DNA of 64,000 nt from Deltaproteobacteria bacterium (GCA_016210045.1 JACQUX010000041.1:136789-200788); one strand, 5' to 3'; positions 52,109 to 62,163 are shown, counted from the stretch's first letter. A program made the numbers and translations. The notes: generated from the sequence alone by a model not told the origin.

Positions 52109-53958
52109 CGACATGGCTGGCGCGCAACCTTGCCGTTCTCCGGCAGCGGGATCCGGCACTGGCGGCACGCATTGATGCCGCGCAGGACTCGCACGTCGAG
52201 TTGTTGACGCTTCCGCAAGGCGGATTCGATTTGCGGCGCGGCGATGGCCATCCCATTTATGGCGGCGATCCCGCAGCCGCCACGGCTCGCTTTTGGGCGG
52301 GCCACCAGCTGGTCAATCCGTTGTTACTCGTGTTTTATGGTTTCGATCTCGGCACGCATGTCCGGCATTACTGCACCCACAGCCGCGCACGTGCAGTGCA
52401 TCATGTGATCATTGAACAATCCGCCGCCGTTTTTCGTCTGGCCTTGGCCAGCGCCGATTGGACCGATCTCTTGGCCGATGAGCATTTCCATTGGGTGATT
52501 GGCGAGACGCCGGAGCGGCTGCAGCGCTGGGCCTTCGATTTTTTCGCGGTCGGCGAACGCCTCTGCATGAGCGTGCGGTGGCACAATGTCATTTGGTTAC
52601 CGCGTGCTGACACGGACGGGCCCTATTATTTGTCCGCCGCGCGTGCGCTGAAGCAAGGACGCGAGCAGCGTGTGCTTGGCGTTGCGGCCAATCCGGAAGA
52701 TGAATTGCGTGGGTTGTTTCATGTCGTGGAGAACCTTGAGCGGTTGGAGACGACGCCGCTGTTCGATCAACTGGCCGGCACATTTGCCGGATATCCTGGC
52801 ATCGTAGTGGCGACGGGCCCCTCGCTCAACGCGTCGTTGCCGGCGTTGCGTGCCGTGGCCGACCATGCGGTCATTTTTGCCTGTGACAGTGCCGTCCCCG
52901 TGTTGTTGGAAGCGGGGATCCGACCACATTTCATCGCCTGTCTGGAGCGCGTGATTGCGACGCGGTTATTAGTGGCGCAACTGCCGCCGTTGCCGGACAC
53001 ATGGTTGGTCGCCCTCCCAGTCGTGGCTGCCGCCACGCTGGCGGCGTATCCGGGTCCATGCCTTTTTACCGTTCCGCATGGCGGCGAATATCGATGGCTG
53101 CTGGGCGATGCGCCGAAGCAATGGTATGGCCCTTCTGCGGCCACGATGGCCTGTGTCGGCCTTGCGCAGCTCGGGTGCGATCCGATCCTGCTCGTTGGCC
53201 AAGACTTGGCGTTTGACCGCGAATCGGGGCGTTCGCATGCGGTCGGCGCGCATGCATTGTTACAAGCCGTGGGCATCGATAAACGGCAGGAAGCGGCTGC
53301 CGGCGCTGGGAGTTGGGTGCCCGGCAACGACGGACGTCCGATTCTTTCCTGGGCCCCCTATCAGCACATCGCGGCCACCTACACACTCCAGTCGCATGCG
53401 GGCGGACCGCAGATTATCAATGCGATTCCCGCGGCCTACGGGATGCAGATCGAGGGTCTTGAACGGGGAGAACCGGAAATCACGCTGCGGCAACATTGTC
53501 GTGTCGCCGTGGATGCGGTCGCAGCCGTTCGTGAACGCCTCGCGCGCACTCATGTTCCGGCCGCCTCTGATTTGCGGCATCGTGTCGTTCACGTGCGTCG
53601 TGACTTGCAAACGCTGCATACGCAAGCGGTGGCCGTGTTGTTGGCGCTGGATCGTGCTCCATCGCAATGGTCCGAACTCTCGGCGCTGCGCGAGCACTTG
53701 GCGTGGATCGAGCGGCAGCTGAACAACATTGTATTGGCTCCGGCCTGTCAGCAATTTCTCTTGCCGTATGTGCGCCAAAGCTATCTTCACATGATGTGCC
53801 AGTACTATGAAAGACAGGGGCGTGCCGGCACGGCATTGTCGGAATGGAATGCCCTGCCGCCGTTGTTTCGCGCATGGTTCGAGGAGGCGGTCGTGTGGTC
53901 GCTGCGCACCGCACACCTCTTGCATTCCATTCCTCCGTTTGCGCAGGACATCGAATGA
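52105..53958 (+). CDS. Motility accessory factor, DUF115/Maf family (copy 2)
   Basis: 617 residues from GTG 52105, behind GGAGGGG and overlapping the preceding stop. Same family as copy 1: LLLVFYGFDLGTHVRHYCTH, IVVATGPSLNASLPALRAVA (near 236), ACLERVIATR and LVGQDLAFDRESGRSHAVGA (near 364). Its N-terminus (WLARNLAVLRQRDPALAARI) matches that of copy 1 (WLAQNLAALRARDPQLADRV), so they are tandem paralogues. May have different acceptor sites or donor sugars. Confidence 0.87.
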   Translation: MTTWLARNLAVLRQRDPALAARIDAAQDSHVELLTLPQGGFDLRRGDGHPIYGGDPAAATARFWAGHQLVNPLLLVFYGFDLGTHVRHYCTHSRARAVHHVIIEQSAAVFRLALASADWTDLLADEHFHWVIGETPERLQRWAFDFFAVGERLCMSVRWHNVIWLPRADTDGPYYLSAARALKQGREQRVLGVAANPEDELRGLFHVVENLERLETTPLFDQLAGTFAGYPGIVVATGPSLNASLPALRAVADHAVIFACDSAVPVLLEAGIRPHFIACLERVIATRLLVAQLPPLPDTWLVALPVVAAATLAAYPGPCLFTVPHGGEYRWLLGDAPKQWYGPSAATMACVGLAQLGCDPILLVGQDLAFDRESGRSHAVGAHALLQAVGIDKRQEAAAGAGSWVPGNDGRPILSWAPYQHIAATYTLQSHAGGPQIINAIPAAYGMQIEGLERGEPEITLRQHCRVAVDAVAAVRERLARTHVPAASDLRHRVVHVRRDLQTLHTQAVAVLLALDRAPSQWSELSALREHLAWIERQLNNIVLAPACQQFLLPYVRQSYLHMMCQYYERQGRAGTALSEWNALPPLFRAWFEEAVVWSLRTAHLLHSIPPFAQDIE

Positions 53959-55265
53959 GTCATCCGCTCACCATCGTTTTCTTGCTCCGCGGCGTCCCGT
54001 GTAGTGGCCGCACGCTCCGCACCAAACCGCTGGGCGGCGCGGAGTCGGCGATGATCGGGATGGCCGAGGCATTGGCCCGTCGCGGCCATCAGGTGACAGT
54101 GTTCACGGAGGCCGATGCCGTCGGCACGCAACACGGCGTGACATACCGCAGTTGGCGCGACTTCGAATCGATGGCCGGCCAATTCACCCCCGACGTCTTT
54201 ATCGGCGTCCGCTATCTGCTCCCATTCTTGGCCGGACGTTGGGGCCGCATTAATATCCTCTGGACCCCCGATGCCGCGAATCAACCTTTCCTCAATGCCG
54301 CTCTGCAACTGCGTTTCCACGACAACGCCCAGGACTACGAAATTGGTCTCTATTCACTCGGCTACGTACAGCGACACATCGACGCGATTTTTTGCGTCGG
54401 ATTGTGGCAAGCCGGTACGTTGCGCGAACGATTCAAACTTCCTCCGGATAAAGTGGTTGTTGCCTATAACGGCATCCGACTCGACGCGTTCGCACCGCAT
54501 GCGTTGACCGAGCGACGCCGCGAAGTAGTCTACTGTTCCACGCCGTTCCGCGGTTTAGAATATCTGCTCCGTTATTTTCCCGCCATCCGCGCCCGTGTCC
54601 CGGACGCGACTTGTGCCGTCTTTAGCGGGATGCAACTCTACGGCGCCAGCGCGGAGGAAGACCGCGCCCAATTCGCCGCGCTGTACGCGTTAGCGGAACA
54701 GCCCGGTGTCGAGCTCGTCGGGCCGGTCGCCAAGCCGGCACTGGCCGCGCGTCTCGTACAGGCGCGCGTCCTCGCGTATCCGAACACGTTCGCCGAGACC
54801 TTTTGCATCGCCGTCGCCGAGGCCCAAGCCGCCGGACTCCCGGTCGTTACCACGCAGCTCGGCGCGTTGCCGGAGCGGGTCACCGACGGCGTCGACGGCT
54901 ATCTGATTCCCGGACACCCGACGAGCGAGACCTATCGCGCGTTGTTCATCGACCATGTCGTCGAGCTGCTGACGGACGATGCAAAATGGGAACGGATGCA
55001 CGCCGCGCTGCCGGCGAAAGTCGCGCCATTCGGCTTCGAGCGGTTGGCGGAGGATTGGGAGACCACGTTTCAACAATTATTGGAACGACAAGGCGCCGTA
55101 CTGCGTGTGCGTGCGGCCCCGTTTCGCCCCCAACGACAAGAGTGCGACCTGACGGTGGACGGCACGCCGAAACATCTGACCCTGACGGAGGAGATGTTGC
55201 GCCACTATTACGCCACGAGCTTAAAAGAGGCGGGATTCGTGCGCGCCGCGGAACGAGCGGGCTGA
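53955..55265 (+). CDS. GT4-type (GT-B) glycosyltransferase
   Basis: 436 residues from ATG 53955 overlapping the preceding stop. The N-terminal acceptor side starts LTIVFLLRGVPCSGRTLRTK with the GGAES segment; the donor side has VVYCSTPFRGLEYLLRYFPA, and LAYPNTFAETFCIAVAEAQA carries the EX7E-like motif. It probably adds a sugar to flagellin or extends a glycan. Last gene of the coupled series starting at fliA. Related to the enzyme at 60853. Confidence 0.85.
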   Translation: MSHPLTIVFLLRGVPCSGRTLRTKPLGGAESAMIGMAEALARRGHQVTVFTEADAVGTQHGVTYRSWRDFESMAGQFTPDVFIGVRYLLPFLAGRWGRINILWTPDAANQPFLNAALQLRFHDNAQDYEIGLYSLGYVQRHIDAIFCVGLWQAGTLRERFKLPPDKVVVAYNGIRLDAFAPHALTERRREVVYCSTPFRGLEYLLRYFPAIRARVPDATCAVFSGMQLYGASAEEDRAQFAALYALAEQPGVELVGPVAKPALAARLVQARVLAYPNTFAETFCIAVAEAQAAGLPVVTTQLGALPERVTDGVDGYLIPGHPTSETYRALFIDHVVELLTDDAKWERMHAALPAKVAPFGFERLAEDWETTFQQLLERQGAVLRVRAAPFRPQRQECDLTVDGTPKHLTLTEEMLRHYYATSLKEAGFVRAAERAG

Positions 55266-55606
55266 CGGGCCAGTTTGCCCATTGATTTTGCTCAACATTT
55301 ATGTGGCCGCCGTACGCCACGCCGATCGGCCATGGAAATCATTCAGTTTTTTTGGCAGGACGGGACGACCCCAACCATGGCTGCGCCCCTCTGAGCGCGT
55401 TCTAGGCCCTTACCGTGCGTCTACCGGGGAGATATTTTCTCGTTATCCGGCGGAATAGTGCGCCTGGCGACTGGAGCCCCGCCACCACTCGACTCCGCCC
55501 TCACCCCCCGCCTACGGCGGGACCCTCTCCCCGTCGGGGCGAGGGGGAAATAAGGAAGTCAGGTCGACTCAGGCAACTTATTACTGGGCGTGTCGATACA
55601 TGCTGT
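55266..55606. other. Spacer before the helicase gene
   Basis: 341 bp. It contains GTGGC/GCCAC and GCCGATCGGC palindromes, a T7 run at 55348-55354, and the REP-like double hairpin at 55507-55547. No promoter is clear. The helicase frame stays open through part of this region, but repeats there make it unlikely to be coding. Confidence 0.5.
55507..55547. repeat. REP-like double hairpin
   Basis: CCCGCC-TAC-GGCGGG is followed by a CCCTCTCCCC-GTC-GGGGCGAGGG hairpin. The second resembles the CCCTCTCC family in the fliO-fliP spacer, including a CCTCACCC sequence just upstream. Confidence 0.7.
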
Positions 55607-58600
55607 ATGGCGGCGAAAGTGATCACCAGCGACGTCACCTTCCGTGGAGCGATGACTCGCGCCAATGCGCTGCGGGAGCGGGTGGCGGGAGCGCATCCCG
55701 AGGCCTATACGGATCGATTTATCAGTGACAACGCCTTCGTGCCCTCTCGGGGACGACTGGGACGTTATCAACCGTCACCGTTAACGATCAGCGATCGCCG
55801 CTATCACCCCAGGCTGCGCGACTATCAGGCCGAGTTTGTCGAAGCGGCGTGGGCGCGGTACCTGCTCGGCCAGGATCGAATGCTGTGTGTCATGCCTCCG
55901 GGCGCGGGGAAAACCCCGACCGCTGCGGAATTGATGATGGCGCTGGCCGTCCAGTGGCATGACCAGGCCTCCGCCTGGGAGACGCTCGCCACCGCGCCAG
56001 CACCGCAATCCGGATTGGGGCGGTGGTGGCCACGCAACCTGCGTCTCGCCGCCGCGCGCGGGCGCGACCTCACCCCGCCACCCGGCATCCTGGCCGTGGC
56101 GCATCGCGATTATCTGATTGAGGTCCTCTGCCAGCGATTGCGGCGCACCTTTGGCAACGAGGCCGTCGGTGTCTTGCGCGGCTCCGCCCAACATTTGCGG
56201 CGACCCATTATTGTGGCGAGCGCGCAGACCTTGCCCGATCAGTTCGCGGCGATCGATCCGATGCGGTTTGGACTGGTGGTGCTCGACGAGGCCCATCACT
56301 ATGTCCCCGGCAATCGCTGGGCGGATTTTTTGATTCGCTTGGGGTTTCTTTCGCCGACCGGCGAACTGCAGGGCGTTTGGCCGCGGTGTCTCGTTGGCCT
56401 GACTGCCACACCGGAGCGTCTGACTGGACAACCGGTGTGCGCGGTCTTCGGTCCCGAGGGCCTCGTGGCTCCGGTGGACGCCACGTCACTCTGGGCCCGC
56501 ACCGAGCCGGTCATTCACAAACCCGCGTTTATCCGCCTGCAGATGAGTGACGATATCAATCAGGCCTCCGGTGAGAGTCTGGGAGCGATCGTTGATGAAT
56601 TGCTCTCGGCCCGTTGGCCGACGGCCGACGAGGTGCCGCACAGCATTATCTTCGTCAACCGGATCGCCCAGATCGATGGCGTCGTGGCCGCACTCCACCG
56701 GCGCGGGATCGCGGCCGCCGGCCTGAGTCGACAGACAATAGATACGGAACGCGGCACCACGCTCACGGCGTTTCGCGAGCGAAAGATCCGCATCCTCGTC
56801 AATGTCTCCATCGTCGGGGAGGGCTTACATATCCCCTCCGTCGAAGTCGTGATGCTCCTCTTTCGTTCCGATTCGCGCAGCCGCGTGCTGCAGGACATCG
56901 GTCGCGTGATGAGTATCGATCCGTTGCATCCGGATCAATCGGTCTTGGTAGTCGATGGCGGGGACAACATCAAACGACATCGACTCCATCTGACCATGGC
57001 GGCGTCGTATGCCGCGCGACCCTCCCGCGCCCGCTATGAAACCGTTACCACCGGCACCGGTCGGTCGCGTCCAGCACCCGCACACACGGCGGCGCTGCAG
57101 GGCATTGATGCGCTCTCGTTAGTCGGCCGAGCGCCCCGCACGTCGCGCGTGGAAGACACGATGCATCGTCTGGGGATTACCGCCGAACAGATTCATCAAT
57201 TGGCGTATCGCAGCCATTGGCTGTCGGATCAGCTGTTTGCCTATTTCAATGGCGCACGAGTCCCCGACACATTCGCCGAGATGAATCACATCGCCGAGGC
57301 GCTGGGCGACTCCACCGGACAACTCCTGGATGCCTGGGCCTGGGAGATGGTGGCGCAGCAAGATCTAGCGGCGCCATTGCCGGCTGACCTCGGTCCGGCG
57401 CGACGGATTTGGCACCGATACTGTCGATGGGTCTGCTGGCGCCGCTATGGCGGCGAGCCACGGGCGATGTCGGACGTCTCCGTGCCCGGCATCGAACGCA
57501 TCCTTGCGGGCACTTCACTGTTGGGAAACGACACGGGGACCTGGGTCCACCACGCGAATCGGTTGGCACCGCATCTGATCGTGCCCGGTCGTGCCCATTG
57601 GTTTGAACGGGCACTCCAACGGGCGCTCGCCGCCGCAGGGGCGCCGCCGTGGATGGCGACGCTCCACGATGCATCAATCGATGAACTGATGCGCGTGGGG
57701 TTGTTGTGGTTTGCGGAACGCTTGAGTGCCACGTCCTCGTTTAGTGGATCAATCGACACGCAGGGACTGCCCGGTGGCGAAACGTTTGCGCGACACTTCG
57801 GCAGTTGGACGTATGCGCTGCGCGCTATTGGCCTGACTCCAGACGACATCGAGTTTTCGCGCGAACGTCGACAGACCATTGCCCAGGTCGAGGCCGCACC
57901 CACACTCGTCACGGCGATGCGCATCGCGACGGCCGCTGAGGAAGACGCCGAGTTGCTCGGCGACGTCTGGGCTTGGCATCAGGTCGCACTCTGGGAGCAA
58001 CGTGAGCCGATCGATGCCGATCTCACCGTCGCACGCCGCGCGTGGACACGGTTCCTCCGTTTTCTGCATTTCCGTACCAACCGAACCGCGCTGCACGGCA
58101 GTCCGACGGTCCTGGCGCGAGTATTTTCTGGGGCATCACTCTTAGGCTCAGACCGCGGGCTGTGGGCCGCACGCCTCCACCGACTCTTGGATCCAACGCA
58201 GATCGCTCCTTATACAGAGCAATGCACCCTGCTGCTGAATGCCGCGCTGCGCGATGCCGACTATCCGCCCTGGGCCCCGGCGCTGCGGGATGAATCGGAG
58301 GAGCACCTCCTCTTGCGCGGCCTCGCCTGGCTGGCCGAACGTCTTGGCCATGTACCGACGGGCACGGAAGTGGACCACACTCCAGCACTGGCGGGTAAGG
58401 CAACGTACATCAAATATTTCGGCTCTTGGTCAGCCGTCCGCAAGGCGTTGGAAGTCTATCGACATGGTCCACCCCAGACGCCATGTTCCACCGAACCCGC
58501 CGACACATCTCATGAACCGACCACCGGGGTAGCGCCGCCGGAGCCAGTGGTTCCGGCGGCGGCGGCAGGAGACGGTGCGTCGCTCCCGTTACCCACATCC

Positions 58601-58846
58601 GGCTCTCAATCTTTTCCAGTGACACCTCCCTCTCCTCCGCCAGCGGAACGCCATCCTCCCACTGGCGCGCATCAGATCGATTCGGTGGCCGTGATTGCAG
58701 TGCCGCCGCGCGAAACCGCCCCGCCGCTGTCGCGCGCGGTGGCCCCGCGGAGAAACTCCCTCCGCCAACTGCGCCATTCGATCCGAAATCTGGGGCGACG
58801 CCTGCTGAACATCCTCCGCTCTTTCTTCCGGTCCCGTCGATCATAG
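55607..58846 (+). CDS. SF2 DEAH helicase with duplicated C-terminal module
   Basis: 1079 residues from ATG 55607. The helicase core has PPGAGKT (near 97-103), DEAH (near 227-230), GLTATPER and the motif VI-like LQDIGRVM, with a conserved INFVNRI-like IIFVNRIAQ. From about 568 a module of about 180 residues is present twice (568-747 and 778-955). Each copy ends in a segment like HNH-associated repeats (RHFGSWTYALRAIGL, KYFGSWSAVRKALEV), which may bind DNA. A Pro-rich tail with basic end follows. Type III restriction-like or defence helicases have similar cores, but no nuclease or methylase partner is here. It is out of place in a flagellar island, and transfer is likely. Function unknown. Confidence 0.8.
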   Translation: MAAKVITSDVTFRGAMTRANALRERVAGAHPEAYTDRFISDNAFVPSRGRLGRYQPSPLTISDRRYHPRLRDYQAEFVEAAWARYLLGQDRMLCVMPPGAGKTPTAAELMMALAVQWHDQASAWETLATAPAPQSGLGRWWPRNLRLAAARGRDLTPPPGILAVAHRDYLIEVLCQRLRRTFGNEAVGVLRGSAQHLRRPIIVASAQTLPDQFAAIDPMRFGLVVLDEAHHYVPGNRWADFLIRLGFLSPTGELQGVWPRCLVGLTATPERLTGQPVCAVFGPEGLVAPVDATSLWARTEPVIHKPAFIRLQMSDDINQASGESLGAIVDELLSARWPTADEVPHSIIFVNRIAQIDGVVAALHRRGIAAAGLSRQTIDTERGTTLTAFRERKIRILVNVSIVGEGLHIPSVEVVMLLFRSDSRSRVLQDIGRVMSIDPLHPDQSVLVVDGGDNIKRHRLHLTMAASYAARPSRARYETVTTGTGRSRPAPAHTAALQGIDALSLVGRAPRTSRVEDTMHRLGITAEQIHQLAYRSHWLSDQLFAYFNGARVPDTFAEMNHIAEALGDSTGQLLDAWAWEMVAQQDLAAPLPADLGPARRIWHRYCRWVCWRRYGGEPRAMSDVSVPGIERILAGTSLLGNDTGTWVHHANRLAPHLIVPGRAHWFERALQRALAAAGAPPWMATLHDASIDELMRVGLLWFAERLSATSSFSGSIDTQGLPGGETFARHFGSWTYALRAIGLTPDDIEFSRERRQTIAQVEAAPTLVTAMRIATAAEEDAELLGDVWAWHQVALWEQREPIDADLTVARRAWTRFLRFLHFRTNRTALHGSPTVLARVFSGASLLGSDRGLWAARLHRLLDPTQIAPYTEQCTLLLNAALRDADYPPWAPALRDESEEHLLLRGLAWLAERLGHVPTGTEVDHTPALAGKATYIKYFGSWSAVRKALEVYRHGPPQTPCSTEPADTSHEPTTGVAPPEPVVPAAAAGDGASLPLPTSGSQSFPVTPPSPPPAERHPPTGAHQIDSVAVIAVPPRETAPPLSRAVAPRRNSLRQLRHSIRNLGRRLLNILRSFFRSRRS

Positions 58847-58890
58847 TTTACGTCATCGCGATCTCCGGCGCCCCGCGTTTCCGTCAACTC

Positions 58891-60807
58891 TCAAACGTCC
58901 CTGCGCTGCAACCCCGCCTCCGCTTCATCCAGCAGCGGGAGACATTGCGCGGCCCAGTGGGATTCGTCTTTTGCGAGATGATACATGAGTTCGGTCTTGC
59001 GGCAGATCTCGTTGTATTGGCCGCGTAAGTCATCCGCGCCGGTGTAAAATTCGATCAAGTAACGCAGCAGCATGCCTTGCGCGATCGGATGAAAGAAATC
59101 GAGATAGAGCCGATACGCGGGATCGACTTGGCCGTTGTTCAGAAAGCGGGAACAATAGCGTTCTGCGTCTTGATAGAACGACTCATACAGCGGCCCGGCA
59201 GCCGCCCACTGTATCGGAATAAACTCCGGTCGGAACAGCAGTTCCTTGCTGCGCCGCGCAAACGCCAAACCTTCCTGCACCGTGCGCTGCAACATGGTCC
59301 GGGTCCCCGCCAACTGCCGCAGGAATTGTTTCCGCCGCTGCTCTTGGTCGGCGGCGCTTGGTGCCGGCAATACGCTTGTCAGCCGTGCCACTAGATCGCC
59401 GTGCGATGCGCCCAGCACGCCGGGCAGTTGATCTGGATCAAGGCGCGTCGTGCCGGTAATCTTTGCCCCGTGCGTGGCCGCGATCACGTTAAAGACTTTT
59501 CCCGAATAATTCGGAATCAACTGGTCTTCGAGCGTCCGTAGATACGTGTACCAAAAGACATTCGCGCTGACATGGACTCCGCTGTTTCCTTCCACCGAGA
59601 ATTGCTTCCCTTCCTGCAATTGCAGCATCGCTTGCCGTGAGGCCTCCCAAATGCCTTCGGCATGGCTGGCTCCCGCGTCGTAACAGAGGTCTTGTCCGAC
59701 TAAATAAATCGGATTGCAGCCAAGAAATTGGAGCAATAGAAATGCGGTGTGGGCCGATGAATGCCCCAATTCGAACATTTTTCCCGGCAGCGAGAGCCAC
59801 AAGGCTTGCAGGCTCGCGCCCAGCGTCAAGACATTGTGTCCGCGATTGCCGGACCAACAACGCGGATGGACCAACGGCGGTCCGACAAACAAGTGCAGCG
59901 GATAGTTCGGCAATGTCTCGAAAAAGGCCCCTTGGTTTTCGAGGCGCTCGATATTCAACCACAGTTGCGGCGCGACGCCGTCGCGCAGCAGTCGCGGCAG
60001 TGCGGAAGGACACGCCGCGAACAATGCCCGATCTTGGACGGCGCGCAACATCGGTAGCGCCTCGTGTAACGACGGTCCCGACGCAATGACGACGCCCGGG
60101 ATGCCCTGCAATGCGCCGCGCGCGCCGTCGAGCAGCGGCATCTGCGTTAACGCAGGAAGATTGCGCAGTGTGTTTTGCGTGCCGAGAAAGTTGTCGTATG
60201 GATCGCCGAAGTAGCGATTAAATTGCTGCCCGATCACGTCCGGCAAGGCCTTGCGGACCGCGTCGAAATATTGCGGTGAGAGTGCCACGGCCTGCGGCAA
60301 CGGGACGTATTCTACGGCATTCGCATAACAAAGGACGTGCCATGACAGAAAGACGTGGCTGAGAAAACGCCGCACCACGCTGAGATCCGGCGTGACGCAC
60401 CAACGGATGGTGGGATTCGCGAACAGCGTGGAAAAATCGTTCACCTCGAGCGCGCGTTTGAAGACATGCGGAAAATGTTCGAGCACGAGGATCACCCGAT
60501 TCATCGGATGCGGCCGTTGGCAATACGCCAGCAGATGGTGCCCCAGTCCGAGCCCGAGAAAAATCACCACGCGTGGATTTTTAAAATCGAGTTGCTCGAC
60601 CAACGCACGTGCTTCGGCCGTCGGCGACGCCGCGCCGTAATACGGGCGAGCCGTGGTTTCGTTAAATCGACACAGCAGCTCCCACTCGCCGGCGGCATTC
60701 TTGCCCAGGCCGATCGCGGGCGCGTCCGGGAGACGTTCAAGAAATTGGGCGATCGGCGGATGATGGGTGCGCAAGGCCTGCAGATTGCGTTCATAGGTGG
60801 TGGTCAT
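58891..60807 (-). CDS. Motility accessory factor, DUF115/Maf family (copy 3)
   Basis: 638 residues on the minus strand, ATG 60807. Same domain plan as the other two: VVIFLGLGLGHHLLAYCQRP, VVIASGPSLHEALPMLRAVQ (near 241), IERLENQGAF and IYLVGQDLCYDAGASHAEGI (near 365). More divergent from copies 1 and 2 than they are from each other. It is divergent from the GT4 gene at 60853, with only 45 bp between starts. Confidence 0.87.
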   Translation of the reverse strand: MTTTYERNLQALRTHHPPIAQFLERLPDAPAIGLGKNAAGEWELLCRFNETTARPYYGAASPTAEARALVEQLDFKNPRVVIFLGLGLGHHLLAYCQRPHPMNRVILVLEHFPHVFKRALEVNDFSTLFANPTIRWCVTPDLSVVRRFLSHVFLSWHVLCYANAVEYVPLPQAVALSPQYFDAVRKALPDVIGQQFNRYFGDPYDNFLGTQNTLRNLPALTQMPLLDGARGALQGIPGVVIASGPSLHEALPMLRAVQDRALFAACPSALPRLLRDGVAPQLWLNIERLENQGAFFETLPNYPLHLFVGPPLVHPRCWSGNRGHNVLTLGASLQALWLSLPGKMFELGHSSAHTAFLLLQFLGCNPIYLVGQDLCYDAGASHAEGIWEASRQAMLQLQEGKQFSVEGNSGVHVSANVFWYTYLRTLEDQLIPNYSGKVFNVIAATHGAKITGTTRLDPDQLPGVLGASHGDLVARLTSVLPAPSAADQEQRRKQFLRQLAGTRTMLQRTVQEGLAFARRSKELLFRPEFIPIQWAAAGPLYESFYQDAERYCSRFLNNGQVDPAYRLYLDFFHPIAQGMLLRYLIEFYTGADDLRGQYNEICRKTELMYHLAKDESHWAAQCLPLLDEAEAGLQRRDV

Positions 60808-60812
60808 TTGCG

Positions 60813-60827
60813 CGGCATGCTATGCCG
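60813..60827. promoter_or_regulatory. Palindrome in the maf3/GT4 divergent spacer
   Basis: CGGCAT-GCT-ATGCCG is a perfect inverted repeat in the 45-bp gap between divergent genes. It could be an operator. The gap is too short for two full promoters, so at least one must lie inside the opposite gene. Confidence 0.35.
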
Positions 60828-60852
60828 GGGCGAAACGGAGGTCAATGCACAG

Positions 60853-62163
60853 ATGCGGTGGGATTCATCATGGAGTGCGTTAGTGCGCGCGGTGTTGCAG
60901 TTTGCGGAGAGCGGCCGCGATGCGGAGATCGTCCCTCATCTCCGCACTGCAGCGGAACAATGCGCGCTGGCCGGAGATCATGTGGCCGCATGCGAGCGCG
61001 TAAAACTGGCACTCCACTTCGATAATCGCGATCTCACGTTATGGGATCTGTATGGCCGGACCCATCGCCCGGAAGACGCTGCGGCCTGGCCCGGACGCGC
61101 CGATATCGTGTTCTACACCGGCCATCCGTTCGGCGGCCGCTTGCCGTTCCCCAGCGAACTCGCACATTGCCCCACCGGAGGGAGCGAAAGCGTGCTACTG
61201 CTGATGGCGCAGACGCTCGCCGCGTTGGGACAGCGCGTGATCGTGTTCGGTCAGTTTCCGGAGGCCCGCCACGATGCCGGTGTCTATTGTTTCCCGCTCC
61301 TCGATTTTTTCCCGTATCAACGTGCCCACGGACTCCCCGTCTGCATCGTCTCCCGCTTTTACCAGCCGTTCTTGAACGAATTCCGCGCCGCACGGCGGAT
61401 CTTCTGGCTGCACGACATTGTGATGCCCAATTACCGCGCGCTCTATCAACGGATGGACGCTCAAGTCGATGAATATTGGATGCTCTCCGCGTACCAACAG
61501 CATTGTTACGTCGAACGCTGCGGGATTGCGCCGACGAAATGTTGGCAAACGACCAATGCGATCGATCCGCAATTCTTTCCTGCGCCGCTGTCATTCTCCC
61601 AACGTCGTCGGGGCCAACTCGTCTACACCAGCCGGCCGAGCCGTGGACTGGGCATCTTGTTGCGCGCCTTTGCCGCGCTGCGCGCGGTCATGCCGAACTG
61701 TACGCTCCATGTCTGTACGTACACGCCGCATGCCGTGCGCGAAGACCCGGAGCTGCGCCCGTTCCTCGCACAACTCGACGATCCGGCGATCACGGTGGCC
61801 GCCTATGGCAAACAGGCGTTGGCGCAGTTGTTGCGCGAGAGCCACGTCTATCTCTATCCGAATACCAGCGAACTCGAGACGTCGTGCCTCGCCGCCATTG
61901 AAGCGATGGCGGCCGGCACGCCCGTCGTGACCTCCGATCGCGGCTGCCTGCGCGAGACAGTCCCGCATCCTTGTGCCGGCACGGTCATTCCGTGGAGTGC
62001 GGACGAAGACACGTTGACGCAGCAATGTGTCGCCGCCGTGCGCCCCTATCTGCAAGACGAGTCCATCTGGCAGGCCGCAGCGGACGCCGCATATGCGCAC
62101 GCGATGCAGCGTCACGATGCGCACGGCGTCGCGCGACAATGGCTACGACGGCTCGGGTTCTGA
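60853..62163 (+). CDS. GT4-type glycosyltransferase
   Basis: 436 residues from ATG 60853, 11 bp after GGAGG (ATG 60817 is possible). The N-terminal 70 residues are helical. Then DIVFYTGHPFGGRLPFPSEL, GGSESVLLLMAQTLAALGQR, the donor-binding LVYTSRPSRGLGILLRAFAA and the EX7E-like SELETSCLAAIEAMAAGTPV. Related to the enzyme at 53955 in the GGxES and YPNT segments. It most likely works on the same flagellar glycan, by neighbourhood. The end overlaps the PilZ gene by 21 bp. Confidence 0.85.
   Translation: MRWDSSWSALVRAVLQFAESGRDAEIVPHLRTAAEQCALAGDHVAACERVKLALHFDNRDLTLWDLYGRTHRPEDAAAWPGRADIVFYTGHPFGGRLPFPSELAHCPTGGSESVLLLMAQTLAALGQRVIVFGQFPEARHDAGVYCFPLLDFFPYQRAHGLPVCIVSRFYQPFLNEFRAARRIFWLHDIVMPNYRALYQRMDAQVDEYWMLSAYQQHCYVERCGIAPTKCWQTTNAIDPQFFPAPLSFSQRRRGQLVYTSRPSRGLGILLRAFAALRAVMPNCTLHVCTYTPHAVREDPELRPFLAQLDDPAITVAAYGKQALAQLLRESHVYLYPNTSELETSCLAAIEAMAAGTPVVTSDRGCLRETVPHPCAGTVIPWSADEDTLTQQCVAAVRPYLQDESIWQAAADAAYAHAMQRHDAHGVARQWLRRLGF

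Noticed and set aside
55415-55606. 64-codon N-terminal extension of the helicase
   Set aside because: It runs through the REP-like double hairpin; ATG 55607 is the better start.
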